Source: Magnaporthiopsis rhizophila (lineage: Eukaryota; Ascomycota; Sordariomycetes; Magnaporthales; Magnaporthaceae). From it: 64,000 bases of DNA. Below the pieces are notes generated by a model, which did not search any database, was not told the origin of the DNA, and was given only the letters and a program-made list of their open reading frames with translations. This document shows, piece after piece, positions 33,567-47,062 of this stretch (the first letter of the stretch is position 1; every line of letters starts with the position of its first letter). The translations under genes were made by a program, and so were the position numbers. The stretch is from positions 124,001 to 188,000 of the forward strand of contig PYSS01000049.1 in assembly GCA_003049465.1 (NCBI GenBank), given 5' to 3'.

Positions 33567-36181
33567 CGTCAAACGAGTTGGCGGGCAGGGCCCTTTATGC
33601 ACATAGGGATCGGAGGGAGGGAGGGCCCGGGCACGTATTATTGCCGTCGTCGGCCTGGCCCGTCGAGCATCTGGAAGGGCAGCAGGCTAAGGGCAGTCGG
33701 CGCACGCCGCGTCGTGGTGTGCTGCCAGTCTCGGGGGAGCCCCCTACTGAGCCGGGCCCCGGTCCGGGAGCGTGTGGGGGTGGACTGGGGACCCTGGCCG
33801 TTGGAGGAGGACATCATACGACTCGACTGCTCAACTGCTCACTGCGAAACTCCAGGCCCTCGCCGGTCGGCTCGGCGCCATAGAGGAGGGTCACACGGCT
33901 ACGGTTCGTTAGTGTCCTTTGTCTAACGCGGCTGGCCTCGTCGGCCGCCACACGTATACGCATCTACACATTCTGCCCTGTTGTGTTTCCTCTGGCGCTG
34001 GCCTGGACGGCCCATCTGCCATCTCGCGTACAACCCGACGGAAACACAGCCGGACGATTTATCGGCCCATGATCCCCGTGCGAGGCGTCGAGCGTGTAAC
34101 GACAAGCAGCTGTCCGAAGCACGGCTCCCTGTCAGCATCCGGGCCGCCCATCAGGCGTCAGGTTCGCGCAGAAACAAAAACAAAGATGAAGCGGACCGCA
34201 TCAATGAGCCCAGTTTGAGTCGAGAGCACAAAACGCAGCTGGGAGGCGGCTTGCCGGCTGGATCGGCTGTTGAAGGGTCCTTGCGTCCAAGCGCAAGGGT
34301 TAAGGGTCCGGGATCCAGGGCTAAGGGTTCCCGCAGCCTGCCCCACAAGCTTAGGTCGCTCCAGAGAAGAAGGAAAAAAAAAGAGAAAGCTCTCGATGTC
34401 GAAATCCGGAGGACCCACGCCACATCTGTCGGGCTCATTCCGATGCGACTTCCAATTTCAGCCTGCCCACACGCAAGAGAAGCCGGCATTTCGATGGAAG
34501 AACCGCCCCAACCAACCGCGTCGCAATGGATGCGACCTCCTATAGCGATTTTTCCCGGTGTGCGGCCAGTAGCCAGCCATTAGACCCATTCGCCAGGCGA
34601 CACGTCGCGCTCAGCTAGCCGCGGCATTGACGCCTCGCCTGCAGGGCGATGATTCATGACCGGATTAATGCCAGATGTGCTATTGCAGCACACCTACATA
34701 CAGCAAACCAACTGGCCTCGCCCGTTCGGACGCGGCCGGTCTCTCGGATGCAATTGCCTCAACCGCCCGTCTCGCCACGGGCGGGCGCGCACGCCGTCTA
34801 TAGGAGATGCCCGCCGCCGTCCACTTGCCGTCGCCGACGTTGTACCCGCGCGTCGCACCTGCAGCCCAGTATGGGGCGGTCAAGCTCAAGCTGCACGTCG
34901 CACGAATCTGTCGTCTGTATCGGAATCCGACCCTCCACTATCGGTCGGGGCATGGTCACCGCAGCTCGGTGTGCAGTCCGGGCGGCAATGGTGTGATGCG
35001 GTTCGTCTTTTCGCCTCTCGCGCCCGAACATGCTCGTTTCCGTCAAGTTGTTGGTAATTCAGGGCCCCGGACTCGATCCCTCTTCTGGTGCCATGTTCAA
35101 ATTTGGAAGCTCCAAATCTTACCCACAATGAGGCCATCACGGATTTCCCAGCGTTGCGGCTCTGGCTGTCGCCCCACAACCAAGTCGCGCACGGCTCGCG
35201 CCAATTTTAGCTGACATGTGTAACCGCATTTTTGGGCGGCGACAAAAAGCCCATCTGTCGATGATCTCCGTTTCTGCCACACCAACCCCTTCAAGAGGGC
35301 TCCCCGACCCACAACGAAACAGCTCCCACCATCTCGAACCATTTTAGTCTGTCTGAAATAACTCCCGGGGTAAGACCCGCAGCCCCGTCTTCCCCACCAC
35401 AAGCTCTCGCCGACGCCCGCAACGGCTGCGACTGCCCTGCAGAGTAATATCGAGCACCTGCATGGCCATGTCGTCGTCGTCGCCGTTGCCCCCTGAAACA
35501 CAAGTATGGCTCGACGGAGCTGTGCACAACCACTACTACCCTTGTTCCGCCTCTTCCCGAGTGTCCCTTCGGATTGCCTGACCTGAGCTTGGCCAATAGC
35601 AGCCGCCCTTTGTTTTACTTCGGATCGCCGGACGGCTCAATGGCCCCATCGCCGCCCAGATACCCCAGATGACTCTCTATTGTTTCTTGTAACTGCGTCG
35701 TGCTATAGCCCTGCCGCTGTTGCACTTGTTCATTCCCCAATCGACGGCCTAGTGAGATGGAATTTGCAGATTACCCATGCCTGCCGCCACGTCTCGTGAA
35801 TCGTCCGGTCCTGCTCCGCCCATCCCATCTTCCAACTCGCCATCGGAGCGCTGTCTTCCTTCTGTTTCCGCTCCTCTCTCGCTTCCCCTCGCATTGATCT
35901 ACTTCTAGTTGATGTTGCGGGAAACACGACACCCTCAAACGAGAAGGTAGCTCGTGTTCGGTCTGGATCTCTTCTGCTGCCCTGACCCAAAAGCTGCCGG
36001 AGCTGCCTTTGGGCGATCCCGCATACCCTCTTTTTTTTCCTTTCTATTGTTCCTTTCATTTTTACTATAGCTCGAGCTCCATAACCTCTCGGAGAGCGTC
36101 TGGAGCGCGCACATCACCGCAACCGCGAAGCAAACGAAGCTCCAGCCTCGCCTCCAGACGTAGGCCCGCATAGTAGCCAAG
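33567..36181. other. Divergent intergenic region, no gene seen
   Basis: This 2.6-kb gap lies between two divergent genes. Frames up to 200 codons occur (for example 33981-34583 plus) but have shuffled composition and no motifs. Clusters of pyrimidines near 36030-36060 precede the next start. It probably holds promoters and leaders. Confidence 0.5.
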
Positions 36182-38490
36182 ATGGTGCTCACTATGCTCA
36201 CCTTCATCGGCGGCTTCGGTGCTGTCTTCGGCTCCGCTGAGGGCATCCGCGCCTCGCAGTCCAAGTCGCGCCGCGAGGAGCACCGGAGCCGCAAACAGAA
36301 CCTCATCGTTCACTGCCCCAAAGGCTCCCAGTATACTCCGGCACTGGAAGGGAGGCAAATCGTCCTGTCGGGCGGCCGCGTATGTGCTTTGTCTCCGTCT
36401 TGCTTTCCTCCCCAGCTGCCATTTTACGTGCTCTGCTTTGGTCTTGATGACGGTGCGTACCGCAGCTTCTAACATGACCGGCCCAAAAATAGTGTTTCGT
36501 CGACACTGGCGTCCTCCACGACCAGCCCTTCGGCCACCCCTTCCTGGGCTACTTCCTCCCCTATCCGGAGGCGCGCTACTCGGGCCTGGTCAGCACCATC
36601 ACAGACGAGGCTCCCATCATGAACTGGATCTTTGTCGACGTCGAGACTCACCAGGTCCGCTTCGGCAACCGCCAAGCCTCCGAGGGGCAGATCACCGGGC
36701 CCTGGGACGTCACTCGCCAGGACAGGCGACTGACCCTCTCGGGCTGGGAGGGCTTTTGCGCCGTCTATGAGGACGGCGGCGTCTGGGGGCTCTACTTCGA
36801 CCGCGACGGTGACCTGCTGAAAAAGAAGGCGCCCGGCAAGATCGTCATTGAGCTGGAGCTGGCACGCCGTGAGCTCAAGACCAGGAGGCCTGTCATCGAG
36901 GAGGAGTTGACCCCCGAGGAGCAAGCCGCCGCCGTCGCGAAGGCCCAAGCTGAGCAGGAGGCACAGAAAAAGCAAGCGCATCCCACCCAGGGACAGAGTA
37001 ACAAGGAAGTTGAGCAGAAAGTAGACGAGAAGGCAGAGCAGAAGAAAAATCAAGCTGCAGATCAGAAAGAGCAGAAATCAGAGCAGCTATCCCAGGAGGA
37101 TCCACCCTCGCCGCCCCAGGAGACATCAGTGCAGCGTGAAAAGCAGCAACAAACACCCCAAGAGCCACCACAACACCAGGCAAATCAGGCTGCAGGGCAC
37201 AAATCACAACCAGCTGAATCCAGCGGCCAATCCCGCCCCAAAAGCCCGGATAGCAAACAGCCCCAGGAGCGCAATCTCCAGTCACCCCCGCCGACGCAGC
37301 GGGAGCCGCAAGGAGACACGCCGGACGAGGAGGAAAACCCTGAACAACAACAACAACAGCCGAAACGCCGGCAGAGGAGAAGAAGGCGCGGCAATCAGCA
37401 TAGCTCCAGCTCTGACGATGAGCCGCGGGGCAGGGAACCGCCAAGCGAGCAGGTGCGACCGACTGGTAGCCGCAGCTCCCTAGGCGGAAAGAAGCGGCCA
37501 GAGTCGCGGGTCTCAAGCTCGTCGCCGCATGCATCCAGCTCCTCGGCCCTGTCCCCGCGCGCCACGGGCTCGTCTGGCGCATCGGGCCGCGAGTCGGACT
37601 CATCGCTTACATCACCCCACGCTTTTGTCACCTCCGACTCATCCCCATCTCCTCGGCGATCGCGACATGGCAACCACAACGCCACTACTCCTCGGTGCGA
37701 ATCCGCCTCGTCCGAACGAACTTCAGACTCGTCCGTGGTCTCTCCCAGACCGCTGAGCGCGCCTGGCACCTCGCGCCGGTCACGCAGGAACAACAATAAC
37801 GGCAACAGCAGCAGCGACCCGTCCTCGCCACGTAACTTCAGCAGCGGCAAGTCGTCGCCAATCCCCCGCTCCTCCAGCTCCGAAGCGTCGCAATCACCTC
37901 GGCGTGAGCGGAACAACAATGGCGGCTCCTCGTCGCCACGATCTCCGGCCAGCGGTCGGTCCTCCCCGTCCGACGGCCGCCCATCCAGTGCCGGCTCGTC
38001 CTCTCCGCCACGTCGGCGGGGCAATGCCAGGCCGTCCAGCATGCCTCCCCGCGCACCGTCCAACAACCTAGCAACGCCGAAAGCGTCATCATCATCCCGC
38101 AAGGGCAAGGCCCCTGCTGTTCCTGCCGTGCCCGCCACAGCCACCTCGTCGCGTCCCGAGCAACCGCGGACTCCACCAGCACAGACTTCAAACCCGATCT
38201 CGCCACGCCTCCCAGCGGCCAAGCCAGAGACCGAGGAGGAGCGGAGGGCTCGCGTGCTCAGGGCGCAGATCCAACAGGCCCAACAGAGACAGCAAACGCA
38301 GCAGCACAACGACGCGCCCCACAGGCAGGGGACGGGCATGTCGGTCACCAGCAACTTTGAGATCACCCCGGACGTCGGCGCCATGCTGCGGGACTACATT
38401 GCCCGCTCCGGTACCAAGTATCAGAAGCCGAGTGTGGAGGAATCATCTGAGGATGATGATAAGATGCCTGCTTCCCCTGATGTGGACTAA
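36182..38490 (+). CDS. Protein with a conserved-looking N-terminal domain and long disordered tail
   Basis: Two exons (36182-36379, 36493-38490) are joined in phase 0 across a 113-bp intron (GTATGT to AATAG), giving 731 residues. Residues 1-18 are hydrophobic and Gly-rich (MVLTMLTFIGGFGAVFGS), a possible signal or anchor. Residues 30-215 look folded: QNLIVHCPKGSQYTPALEG, GVLHDQPFGHPFLGYFLPYP, APIMNWIFVDVETHQVRFGN, LSGWEGFCAVYEDGGVWGLY and a Lys/Glu helix. The rest is low complexity: Gln/Glu-rich to about residue 300, then Ser/Arg/Pro-rich repeats to about 620. It ends with a less repetitive piece (TSNFEITPDVGAMLRDYIAR and an acidic tail). I do not recognise the domain. This is the last gene before the transposon island, whose left end lies 240 bp after the stop. 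Confidence 0.8.
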
Positions 38491-38729
38491 GTGATGGCTT
38501 CGACTGGACTACCTTTTTTTCTCCTTGTTCGTGTACCATTAGCGTCTTCTTTAAGGAACGTCGCATCAAAGGCGTGCAAAAGCTCGGCATTATTTTTTTT
38601 TTGGTTCAAAATATCTAGCGTAGGTATAAACAAGGCAAATAGCTTATGTAGGGTGCAAGAGTAATCCACACAAGTATCATATATACTCTGCTAGTGTAAT
38701 AACTCCTCTCCGGGATTATTAACGCCATA

Positions 38730-38771
38730 AGTCAGTGCACCCCCTGTCCGGCACCCCCCCTGTCCGGCACC
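38730..38771 (+). repeat. Left terminal inverted repeat (42 bp)
   Basis: It begins AGTCAGTGCACCCCC and is identical to the reverse complement of 63903-63944. Inside it the 15-mer CCCCTGTCCGGCACC occurs twice. It is GC-rich in an AT-rich setting. Confidence 0.95.
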
Positions 38772-38875
38772 ATCACGGGCTAACAACCTCGAATCGTTGC
38801 GCGTACTTCAATTTTACGGGATTTTATCAATTTTGATCCGTTTCTTTTTATTTTTTGCTGCATTTTAACGGTCGG

Positions 38876-39300
38876 ATGCCAAAAAAACAGTATACCGAAA
38901 AAGATGTCGAACAGGCCGTTGCAACCGTGGAGGCCAAGGTCCTAATTGCAAAGGCCGCCCAATTTTGGGGGGTACTAAGGGCAATTTTACAAGGCCGTTT
39001 TAAAAGTGCCCTACCTATCAGACAATTATAAAAGGTTTATCAGCGGATAATTTTGGAGCAGAAAAAATGCCTAGCCGATTGGATTTTGCTACAGGCCTTT
39101 TTAAGGCTCCCGCTAATATATGCAAAAGTCCGGTTTTTTGTGCAAAAAATCCTCCGGCAAAAGGGTGCCTCCCAACCTTTCGGAAAATATTGGATTTGTG
39201 GTTTTTTAAACCGATATCCGGAAATCCGTACCGGGAAAGGCCGGTATATAAAGGCTGTATGTATTAAAAAGGTTACAGTTATAATAATAAAATAATAATA
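38876..39300 (+). pseudogene. pogo/Fot1 transposase, 5' part (copy A)
   Basis: From ATG 38876 the frame reads MPKKQYTEKDVEQAVATVEA, a psq-type helix-turn-helix start, then one in-frame stop after LPIRQL (about 39029), then YQRIILEQKKCLADWILLQA, LPLIYAKVRFFVQKIL and SQPFGKYWICGFLNRYPEIR. That is the CENP-B-like DNA-binding half of a pogo transposase, about 140 codons with a single stop. The copy is cut at 39315, where retroelement fragment A begins. The DDE catalytic half is missing from this copy. Compared with copy B it keeps more of the original codons. Confidence 0.85.
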
Positions 39301-39315
39301 AAAATACCCGCAAAT

Positions 39316-39764
39316 TGTTATAATCACAGGCCTTCTGCTCCTAGGGTAGGGCACCTAGGGGCGGTATTAAGCAGTACTGGTCTTGCAAGGTTGCTTTGCA
39401 CGTGATCTGGGGTTTGGTAGGAACATTATCTGTTATTGCTTGCTCAAAAGGATATTTCGAAACTAACTTAGGTTAATTAATACCGAGGCCTTAGTTAAAA
39501 ATTACCTTAGTACTTAAAAAATCCGTCCTTTTTATAATCGGATATTTTTTTATTAGGTTTTTTTGAATCTGTGGATTTATTATCCTTGCTAATAAATCCA
39601 AAAATCCTCCTTTGGATTTATGGATCTGTTATTTTTGTTAACAAATCCAAAAATCCTCCTAAAATTACGTAATTTACCACGCTGCCCTGCTGCAGGGTTA
39701 AAGCACAGCGCTAAGGGTTAGCCCCAGCCCTTTTGTCCCTTTCGGGCGTAGCATGGTTATAATA
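39316..39764 (-). repeat. LTR of fragment A (449 bp)
   Basis: It aligns with the other LTRs in the block through the CTCCTAGGGTAGGG and AGCCCCAGCCC segments. It holds two copies of an AAATCC-type hairpin repeat near 39572-39659. Confidence 0.8.
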
Positions 39765-40360
39765 TTAGGTCCCTTTTTTAAGGCTAAGCCCTTTTGGCTA
39801 TAACTGCATCTTTCCCTCCTTTCCTTTATCGGTCGGTAAATTTTCCTTTTTTTCCTTTACCCACTCTGGCCCTAATAAAATATCTGGTCGGATACAGAAA
39901 TGCCATTTTGCAAAAAAAATCCTTTAGCATAAAAATTTATTTACCTTGGTTTTTGCATTTTTTATTACAATACCTTTTTGTTTTTATTGTTATAAGATCC
40001 TTAAATGGAAGGAGTGTTTTGCTGCTTCCCAAAATTTGTTTTGTTGCATAAAATGCTTTTGCACCAACCATTCTGGATATAATATTTTCGGTTTTTCTCC
40101 GGTATAACTTTATACCATTAACTACCAATACTAATAAATAAAAGCCAAAATTAGGGCTATTAAAAAAAACGCCAAGCTTTTAATAACCGTATAAAAAAAA
40201 AGCATTGCACTTTTTATAATTGCTTTAAGCATTTTTGAAAATAAAAAATTTTTTGGTTAAAAAAAAAACTTTGTGCTTTATTTTGCGAAATTAATAATAT
40301 AAAAAAAATTGGAGCGTATCGAGCGGAAAAAAGCGGCGCGGGCAAATTTACCAATCCCGA
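39316..40360 (-). mobile_element. Gypsy fragment A: one LTR plus 596 bp of adjoining sequence
   Basis: The LTR spans 39316-39764 (TGTTATAATC to ATAATA), followed by a T-rich tract (reverse complement of a polypurine tract) and sequence matching the 3' untranslated end of element D. It is broken at 40360 by the LTR of D. The left flank CAAAT comes from pogo copy A. No second LTR with a matching flank exists. Confidence 0.75.
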
Positions 40361-40788
40361 TGTTACAAACGGTTCTCTGCTCCTAGGGTAGGGTACGCTA
40401 GGAGAGGTGCTGAGCAGTAATATCTCCACAAGATCGCTTGTGCTGGGACTGGGGTAGTAACAAAAATCTCAATTGCTTGCCCAAAGGGGTGCCTTGGAGC
40501 TAACTTAGGTTAATTAATGCCAAAGCCTCAGTCAAAACTATTTAATATAATAGGAAATTTTTGCTTTATATATCCGTGATTTTTCCCTATTTTGTTTATA
40601 CCGATTTTTGGATTTGTTGCTTTGTTACAAATCCACAAAACCTGATTAAATAAGCGCCCAATTATGTGATTTTTTTGTATAACCTGGCTTTAATTATTCG
40701 GCCCCTGGCCTTTATAACTGCGGGATAAAAGTATCCTGTTAGGGATTAGCCCCAGCCCTTTTATTCTTTGCCAGCTATAATTATAATA
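40361..40788 (-). repeat. Left LTR of element D (428 bp)
   Basis: It runs from TGTTACAAACGG to TTATAATA. It holds one hairpin unit at about 40605-40642 and is followed by the reverse complement of a polypurine tract. Confidence 0.85.
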
Positions 40789-43700
40789 TTAGGTTTCCTT
40801 TTTTAGGCCAAATTTTTTTGGCTATATTTATAACCTTATCCTTTTATTAATAATAAATATTTTCCTTTTTTACTAATTCCCGTTCCTTTTTTCCTAACAA
40901 AATATTTGGTTGGGTGCAAAAATACCGTTCTGCCAAAAAAAATTCTTTACCGTAAAAAATTTTTGGCTATCGTTCTTTTTTATTCCTTTAATATGCTTTT
41001 TTATTTTTATTATAAATCCTTTGGTCGGTTTTCCTGCGCAGCTTTCTTTTAGGATTTTTTTCGGTGTATAAAATGCTTTTGTATTAACCGTTTTGGTTGT
41101 AACATTTTAGGCCCTTTTTCCGCCAAATTTCGGAATATTATAGTTCAATATAATAAGCTGGAGGTTAAGCTCGAAAAAATAAAAAAAAAAGGTTTTTTAT
41201 TTGCGGTAACAAAAATATATATGATTGAAAAAAATAATACGTGCGGTACATTATAGAATTAATAATATAAAGGAGCTGGAGCAAATTAAATAAAAAAAAG
41301 CCGGATAGGCAGCCGTTTAGGCTTTTGCAGCACCTTTTGCCCTGCTGTTCCCCGATTTTCCTTTGTTATTTCCGAGCTGGGCCAATTATAAAACCAATTC
41401 CGATTTTGATTTACTGGTTTTGCTTTAACCGGGTAAATTATTTTGGTACGGGCGTTCCGAGCCGAAATTTAAATTTTGGCACTGGTATTAATTTTTTACC
41501 AAAAGTTTTTTGTTGGTATTTTTTAAAAGTTTCTGGCGCACCTTTTAGGTTTGTTTTTTTTTCCCAAATATTTTTTTTAATCCTGTACCCTGCCTATTTA
41601 ATTAAATAATATTTAGTTCCGTTAATAATTTTTTTGTCCAAAATTTTTTTAATTTTATATTCCTGTTTTGAATCAATTTTTACTAATTTATTATTTTTAA
41701 ACCCTGATAATGCTGATTTAAACAAATTAATATAAAAAATTAGATAATTTTTTATGGTTAATAATAATTAAAATTTATAATTAATATTGGAAACCTTTTT
41801 TAAAATTTTAAACAGTTCCAACTTTTTGTGGTTTAATTTATTATTTGGTCGTTTTGTTTTAATATTGCATCAAAAAAAATAAATGCTATCCCCTTTTTTA
41901 AAAATTGGTTTTTTGATCCTTTTTTTATTAACCTGTATAAATATGCGCTACTGCAATTTTTTTAACTTTGCCTGGAGGTTTTTATGCAATTTGGTAAATT
42001 TTTTTACCTATATTTTTGCTATTAAAATATATAATCCTGCCCTGGGTTTTTTATATACCGTAAATATATACCCATAATTTATATAAAATAGCATAATTTC
42101 TGTATTTTTGTGCATTAAATTATTATATATAAACTAAGCTATAAAAAATAATTATACCTAATTATTTTATTTATAATTAACAAAATAATATAAATATTAT
42201 TTTATGGTTTAATTTGTTCGTTTCGTTTATTTATCCATTTGAAAATAATAAATTGTGAAAAAGGCGTGTTCCGTATTTAGGTTTGCTATAAACTGTTTCC
42301 AAAATTTGCTATTAAACAATTTATTTTGGTTTAAAATTATACGATCCGGTATTTTGTATTTTATAATTATATTCCGGATAAAAATATAAATTAAATTTAT
42401 AACCTTTGCATTTTCCTTAAACGGCAGGTATATAATATATTTGGTAAATTGGTCGATTATTACCATAATATTGTTATATTAAACATTTGTAAAGGATTTT
42501 TTTGATTTGGATAATTCTGTAATAAAATCCGCCGTAATTTTTTGCCATGCTTTGCTAAATATTGGTAAAAATTATAATAATTTATAAGGTTTATGCTTAT
42601 TAGTTTCGTTTTTTGCACAATTTTTGCAATTTTTAATTGCGTTTTGTACTTTAGCACAAATTTTTATAAATCCGTAATATTGCCAAAGCTTTTTCCAGGT
42701 TTTGGCAATCCCCTGGTATTTATTAGCTATTTGGCTATAAATTTGCTGGATTTTTTTTGGGGTTCAACTTTTTTATCGGGTTATTTTGGCCAATGCCCGC
42801 TATGCTAAAACCAGGGATCCGTTTGGTTTTTTGGCCAAAACTGTGCATATTTTTAATAATATATCCACCTAATAATTTGGTCGATAGCTTAAAATATTTG
42901 CTCGGCCATTTTTTAACCCTTTTTTAACCTTAATTCGAAAATTATAATTTTGAAAAAACTGGCTTTATCGGATTTGTTTTTTGTTCAGTATTTGGCTAAT
43001 AATAAATTATAACAAATTTTTATAATTAATGTATATTATAATTTGGTGATTAGTTTTGCACAAATATACCTTTTATTTTTTTAAAGCTTTAATAATAGCG
43101 AAAAACTTTTTATTATAAATTTAATAATTTAATTTAGGTCCATTTAATTTTTGCAAAAAAAATGCGCAAAAATATAACCTTTTTTGATCGTTTTGCTATT
43201 CCAGCTATTTTTCGATAGCAAAATCCGATATATTAATTTTAATTTTAAAAGGGTTTTCTGGGTTTGGTATTGCTAGTACCGATATTTAAATAATAATTTT
43301 TTTTAGCAATTTAAAAGCTATTTGTTTTTGTGTTCCCCAATAAAATTGGGTGTTATTTTTGGTAAAATCCGTAAATAATATAACCTTTTTGCTAAAATTT
43401 CGAATAAATTTTCGATAAAAGTTTAAAAACCCTAAAAAATTTTGTACTTTTTTAACTGTGGTGGGTACAGGCCAGTTTTTTATTACCTGTACTTTTTTGG
43501 GTTTTATCCGAATTTTTCCTTGTTTAATAATAAATCTAAAAAAAACCGCCTCCAAAAAATGCCATATATATTTATCCGGGTTAATTAGAAGCTTTATATT
43601 TTGTAATTTTTGCAATATTTTATATATATATTATTTGTATTTTTCCAGTATTTTTGAAAAAATCAAAATATTATTCAGATATGCAAGGGCAAAAATATCA

Positions 43701-46700
43701 AAATATTTTTGTAATACGTGGTTAATTATATGCTGGAATATGGCTGGTGCATTGGTAAACCCAAAAATTATTACCAGTAATTCGAAAATTTTAAGCTTGG
43801 TCCGAAAAGCAGTTTTTTTTTTTTTTTTTTTAATTTTTAGCAGGCTATAAGCTTTATATAAATTTAGGGCTATAAACCACCTGCTTTTTCCGAATTTATC
43901 CCTAAATTTATTAATTAAGGATAAAGGATACCGATTTTTTATTATTTTCTGATTTAACGAATGGTAATCGATATATATCCGTTTTTTTCGTTTTTTTTGG
44001 GGATAAACAAAATCCTATATTTTACAGGAAAATCGGAAAGTTTGGTAAATCCTTTCCTGATTTTTTCCTTAAATTGTTCCTATAACAGCCTTTTTTGTTA
44101 AAGATTTAATCGGTACAATTTTTGATATTTAAATTATGCTTCCGGTTTAAGCTTAATCTTATAATTAAACGGTCCATATTTTGGTAATACCGTTTCCAAA
44201 TTTTTTTGGAACAGCTTTTAATATTTGTGGTATTTTTTAGAAACATTTCTAAATCCCTCCTTGGTGATTTTTTGCTTATTGGGTCCGTTTGCGTCCGTAT
44301 TTATTAGCATTTTGGTTAGTATGGTTTGCCAGGATTAATTGCCAAATTTTGCTGCCATTATAACTGCCCTTTCTGGTATCCATTTTTTATTATCCGGGAT
44401 CCGTAATTATTGGGCATTTTTATTAATTAATAGCAATTTTTTTTTATTAAATTTGTTTAATAACCCAATTTATTAAAAGGTTATATTTTTTAAACTATAA
44501 AAGGCTTAAAATTAGGTTTTCCCCTTTTATATTTATAATATCCAGGGTTATTTTACAGGTTTTTTCCAAAAGCTGAAATTTAAATTGATCAGTTTTAATA
44601 TCGATCCTTCCTTTATTAAATATAATTGGCTCCCATTTTATTATTATAAAATTATATGGTTTTTTTTTCTAATATATCGGAATGCTGTACCTTTTTATTA
44701 TTTTTGGCAAAAAATAATTTCCTTGGGCTTTATAATCGATTATAATTTTTATTTTTCGCCCTTTTCAGTATATTATTATCCTGATATATTTATATTGGTC
44801 AGTAATCGTTATTGCTAAAAATTTTGCTAGTTATTACCCTACCCGTGCCCTATTTTTGGGTAAATTCCCTAATTTTTTGTTTAGGGCGCTTATTTTTGGG
44901 CCTTAACTGCTTTTATCGATCGGGCAAACCTATCCGTCCAAGCCCTTGCTTTTTTTTCCATATATACTTTGCACTCCGGTTTTCCGCATATCTGGTATAT
45001 AAAAATTTCTGCTAAATATATTATAAGGTACGCTAGTAATAGCTCGAAAATCGCTACAAAACTTTTGTAACCCATTTTTGCCATTTACCATTTCGGAAAT
45101 TAATATTCCTGTTATGGATATTGCATTAATTTTTTTCCCTTTTTTTATAAAAAAAAATTGTGCTTTAGTTTTTTGGCCATATGCTATTTGCAATTATTAT
45201 ATAAGCATTTGGCCCAAAATAATTCATTATAATAGCCCGTATTAAAATTTATATTTTTATGGTTTAATATATATAATTATGCTAACCGTTAGTCCAGGTT
45301 TGAAATATCCTTAAATAATGCCCCGTAATAAATAACCGACTGGTTATCCTTTAACCAATCCAGGGGTTTTTTTTTGTTATTTTGCGCCGGTTTGTTGCGT
45401 ATTAAACTGCCGATAGGTTTGGGCTAATCCCAAAATTATCGGTTTATTTCCAAAAACCTAAATAAAATATACATTTTTTGTATTTCCTTTTTGGTTATAA
45501 AGGGTTATTTCCCCATATTAATCAGTTATTGATCGAATTTTTATTGGAGTTTTTTAAAATTAATAATGCATTATTATTATTATTTACCCAATCCTTTATT
45601 ATTGGGGCCTGCTTTTGTAATTCCTTTGAATTTTGTTAGATTTAATTCTTTTTTTTGGATTTGTATCAAATATATCTGGCCCAAAAACTGTTCTATTTTT
45701 GTATTTATACCTAAATTTTTCTCGAAATTATTAACCAAAATATCCGATACGCTTTTATATTAGGCTAGCTTTTTAAATTCCTTTAAGGTATGCATTGCTG
45801 TATTATTCTTTTTTTCGAACATTGTAAAATTGATGGTTATCCTAACCTTTTTTTTGTTACTGATCCGGAATTAATTAATCCGTTATATTATAATAATTTA
45901 TTATTTTGGGTAATACCTTGTAACATTTTTATCGAAATAATAAACTATATAATTTTTATTAAAATAATAAATCCAATTAAACAATGCTCCGGAATATAGG
46001 CTTTTTTTTTGTTTATTATATTACCCTGGGTAAGGCCGAAATTATAAGTTCGTATTTTTTTGGCGCGCTTTTTCGGTAAAAAATAGCCGTTTATCGGTTT
46101 TTTTGCGGACAATTTTTTTTAATATATCCTTTTTTTTATATTTGAAATATTTCCCCTTTTTTGGGTTTTTAAACCTAATATATTTTTGTTTTTTTTGCTG
46201 GTGTATAATTTTAGCGCTAAAATTTATAAGTCCAAAATATATACTGTAAACCATAAATTATTATTATTTTGCCTTTTTTTGGTTGGCTTTATTATTTTGC
46301 GCTATTAGTTTGGTTTATTGGGCTTTTTTTTCGAAATATTATTTGTATAATTTATTATTAATATAAACGGTTATAGTAATATAATTAATAAAATTTTCAG
46401 GTTATTCTTATTTAAATAACTTATTTTTTATATTATTTTTTAATTTTTAATAAAATTGAATTATTTTGGTATTTTTTATTTAATTAAATTTATTAATCAG
46501 TTATTAAAATTCGGAAATATAAATTAATATAGGGCTTTTTTGCCAAAACTAAAATAATTTTTTTTCGGCCACCCATTTTTTATCGATTTGTCCGAAAATT
46601 TTGGCAACCTTTTTTCCGAATTTTTCGAAATCGGCAAATACCAGTTTGGTTTTTTTTTGAACTTATTATACCCTTTTAAATAATTAAACCAAATAAATTT

Positions 46701-47062
46701 AAACTAATCCTTAACCTTGCTATTTAAATGCATAGCTATATAAGCAATTTTTTATTTTTCCTGTTAAAAATGGTCTTAATAAAACAAAAAATACCCTTTG
46801 CATTCGGTTAAAAATATTTTAATTTTGCTTTTTTTTTATTGTATTTATCAGGCAAAAGAAATTTGTAAAATTTAACAGCAATATAAAACTCGGTTTAAAT
46901 TTCCTTAAATTTTTCGATTTCCGCAATAAATATTTGCATAGCCGCCGAAGGGTTGCTGTACAATTTGCCGGCAATAATAATACCTTTGGGTTTTTTACCT
47001 ACAATTAATATAATTATTATTGCTTGTTACCTTTGGTAAATACTGAACAGGATTAATTAAAA
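40789..47062 (-). pseudogene. Gag-pol remains of element D
   Basis: Reading the minus strand from right to left, in order: gag about 46950-46650; a zinc-knuckle remnant about 46160-46080 with CCHC positions mostly turned to Tyr (the last Cys survives); reverse transcriptase and RNase H about 44100-43080, including NPDKYIWHFLEAVFFRFIIK, NFLGFLNFYRKF and the catalytic box now YLNNILIF near 43680; integrase about 42800-42230 with MVIIDQFTKYIIYLPFKENA; and a chromodomain-like end about 41690-41480 (TKYYLIK, NIWEKKTNL, TPVPK). Every segment has in-frame stops and the changes are of the G:C to A:T kind. The element cannot encode working proteins. Codon positions that were Gln or Trp are commonly TAA or TAG now. 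Confidence 0.85.
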
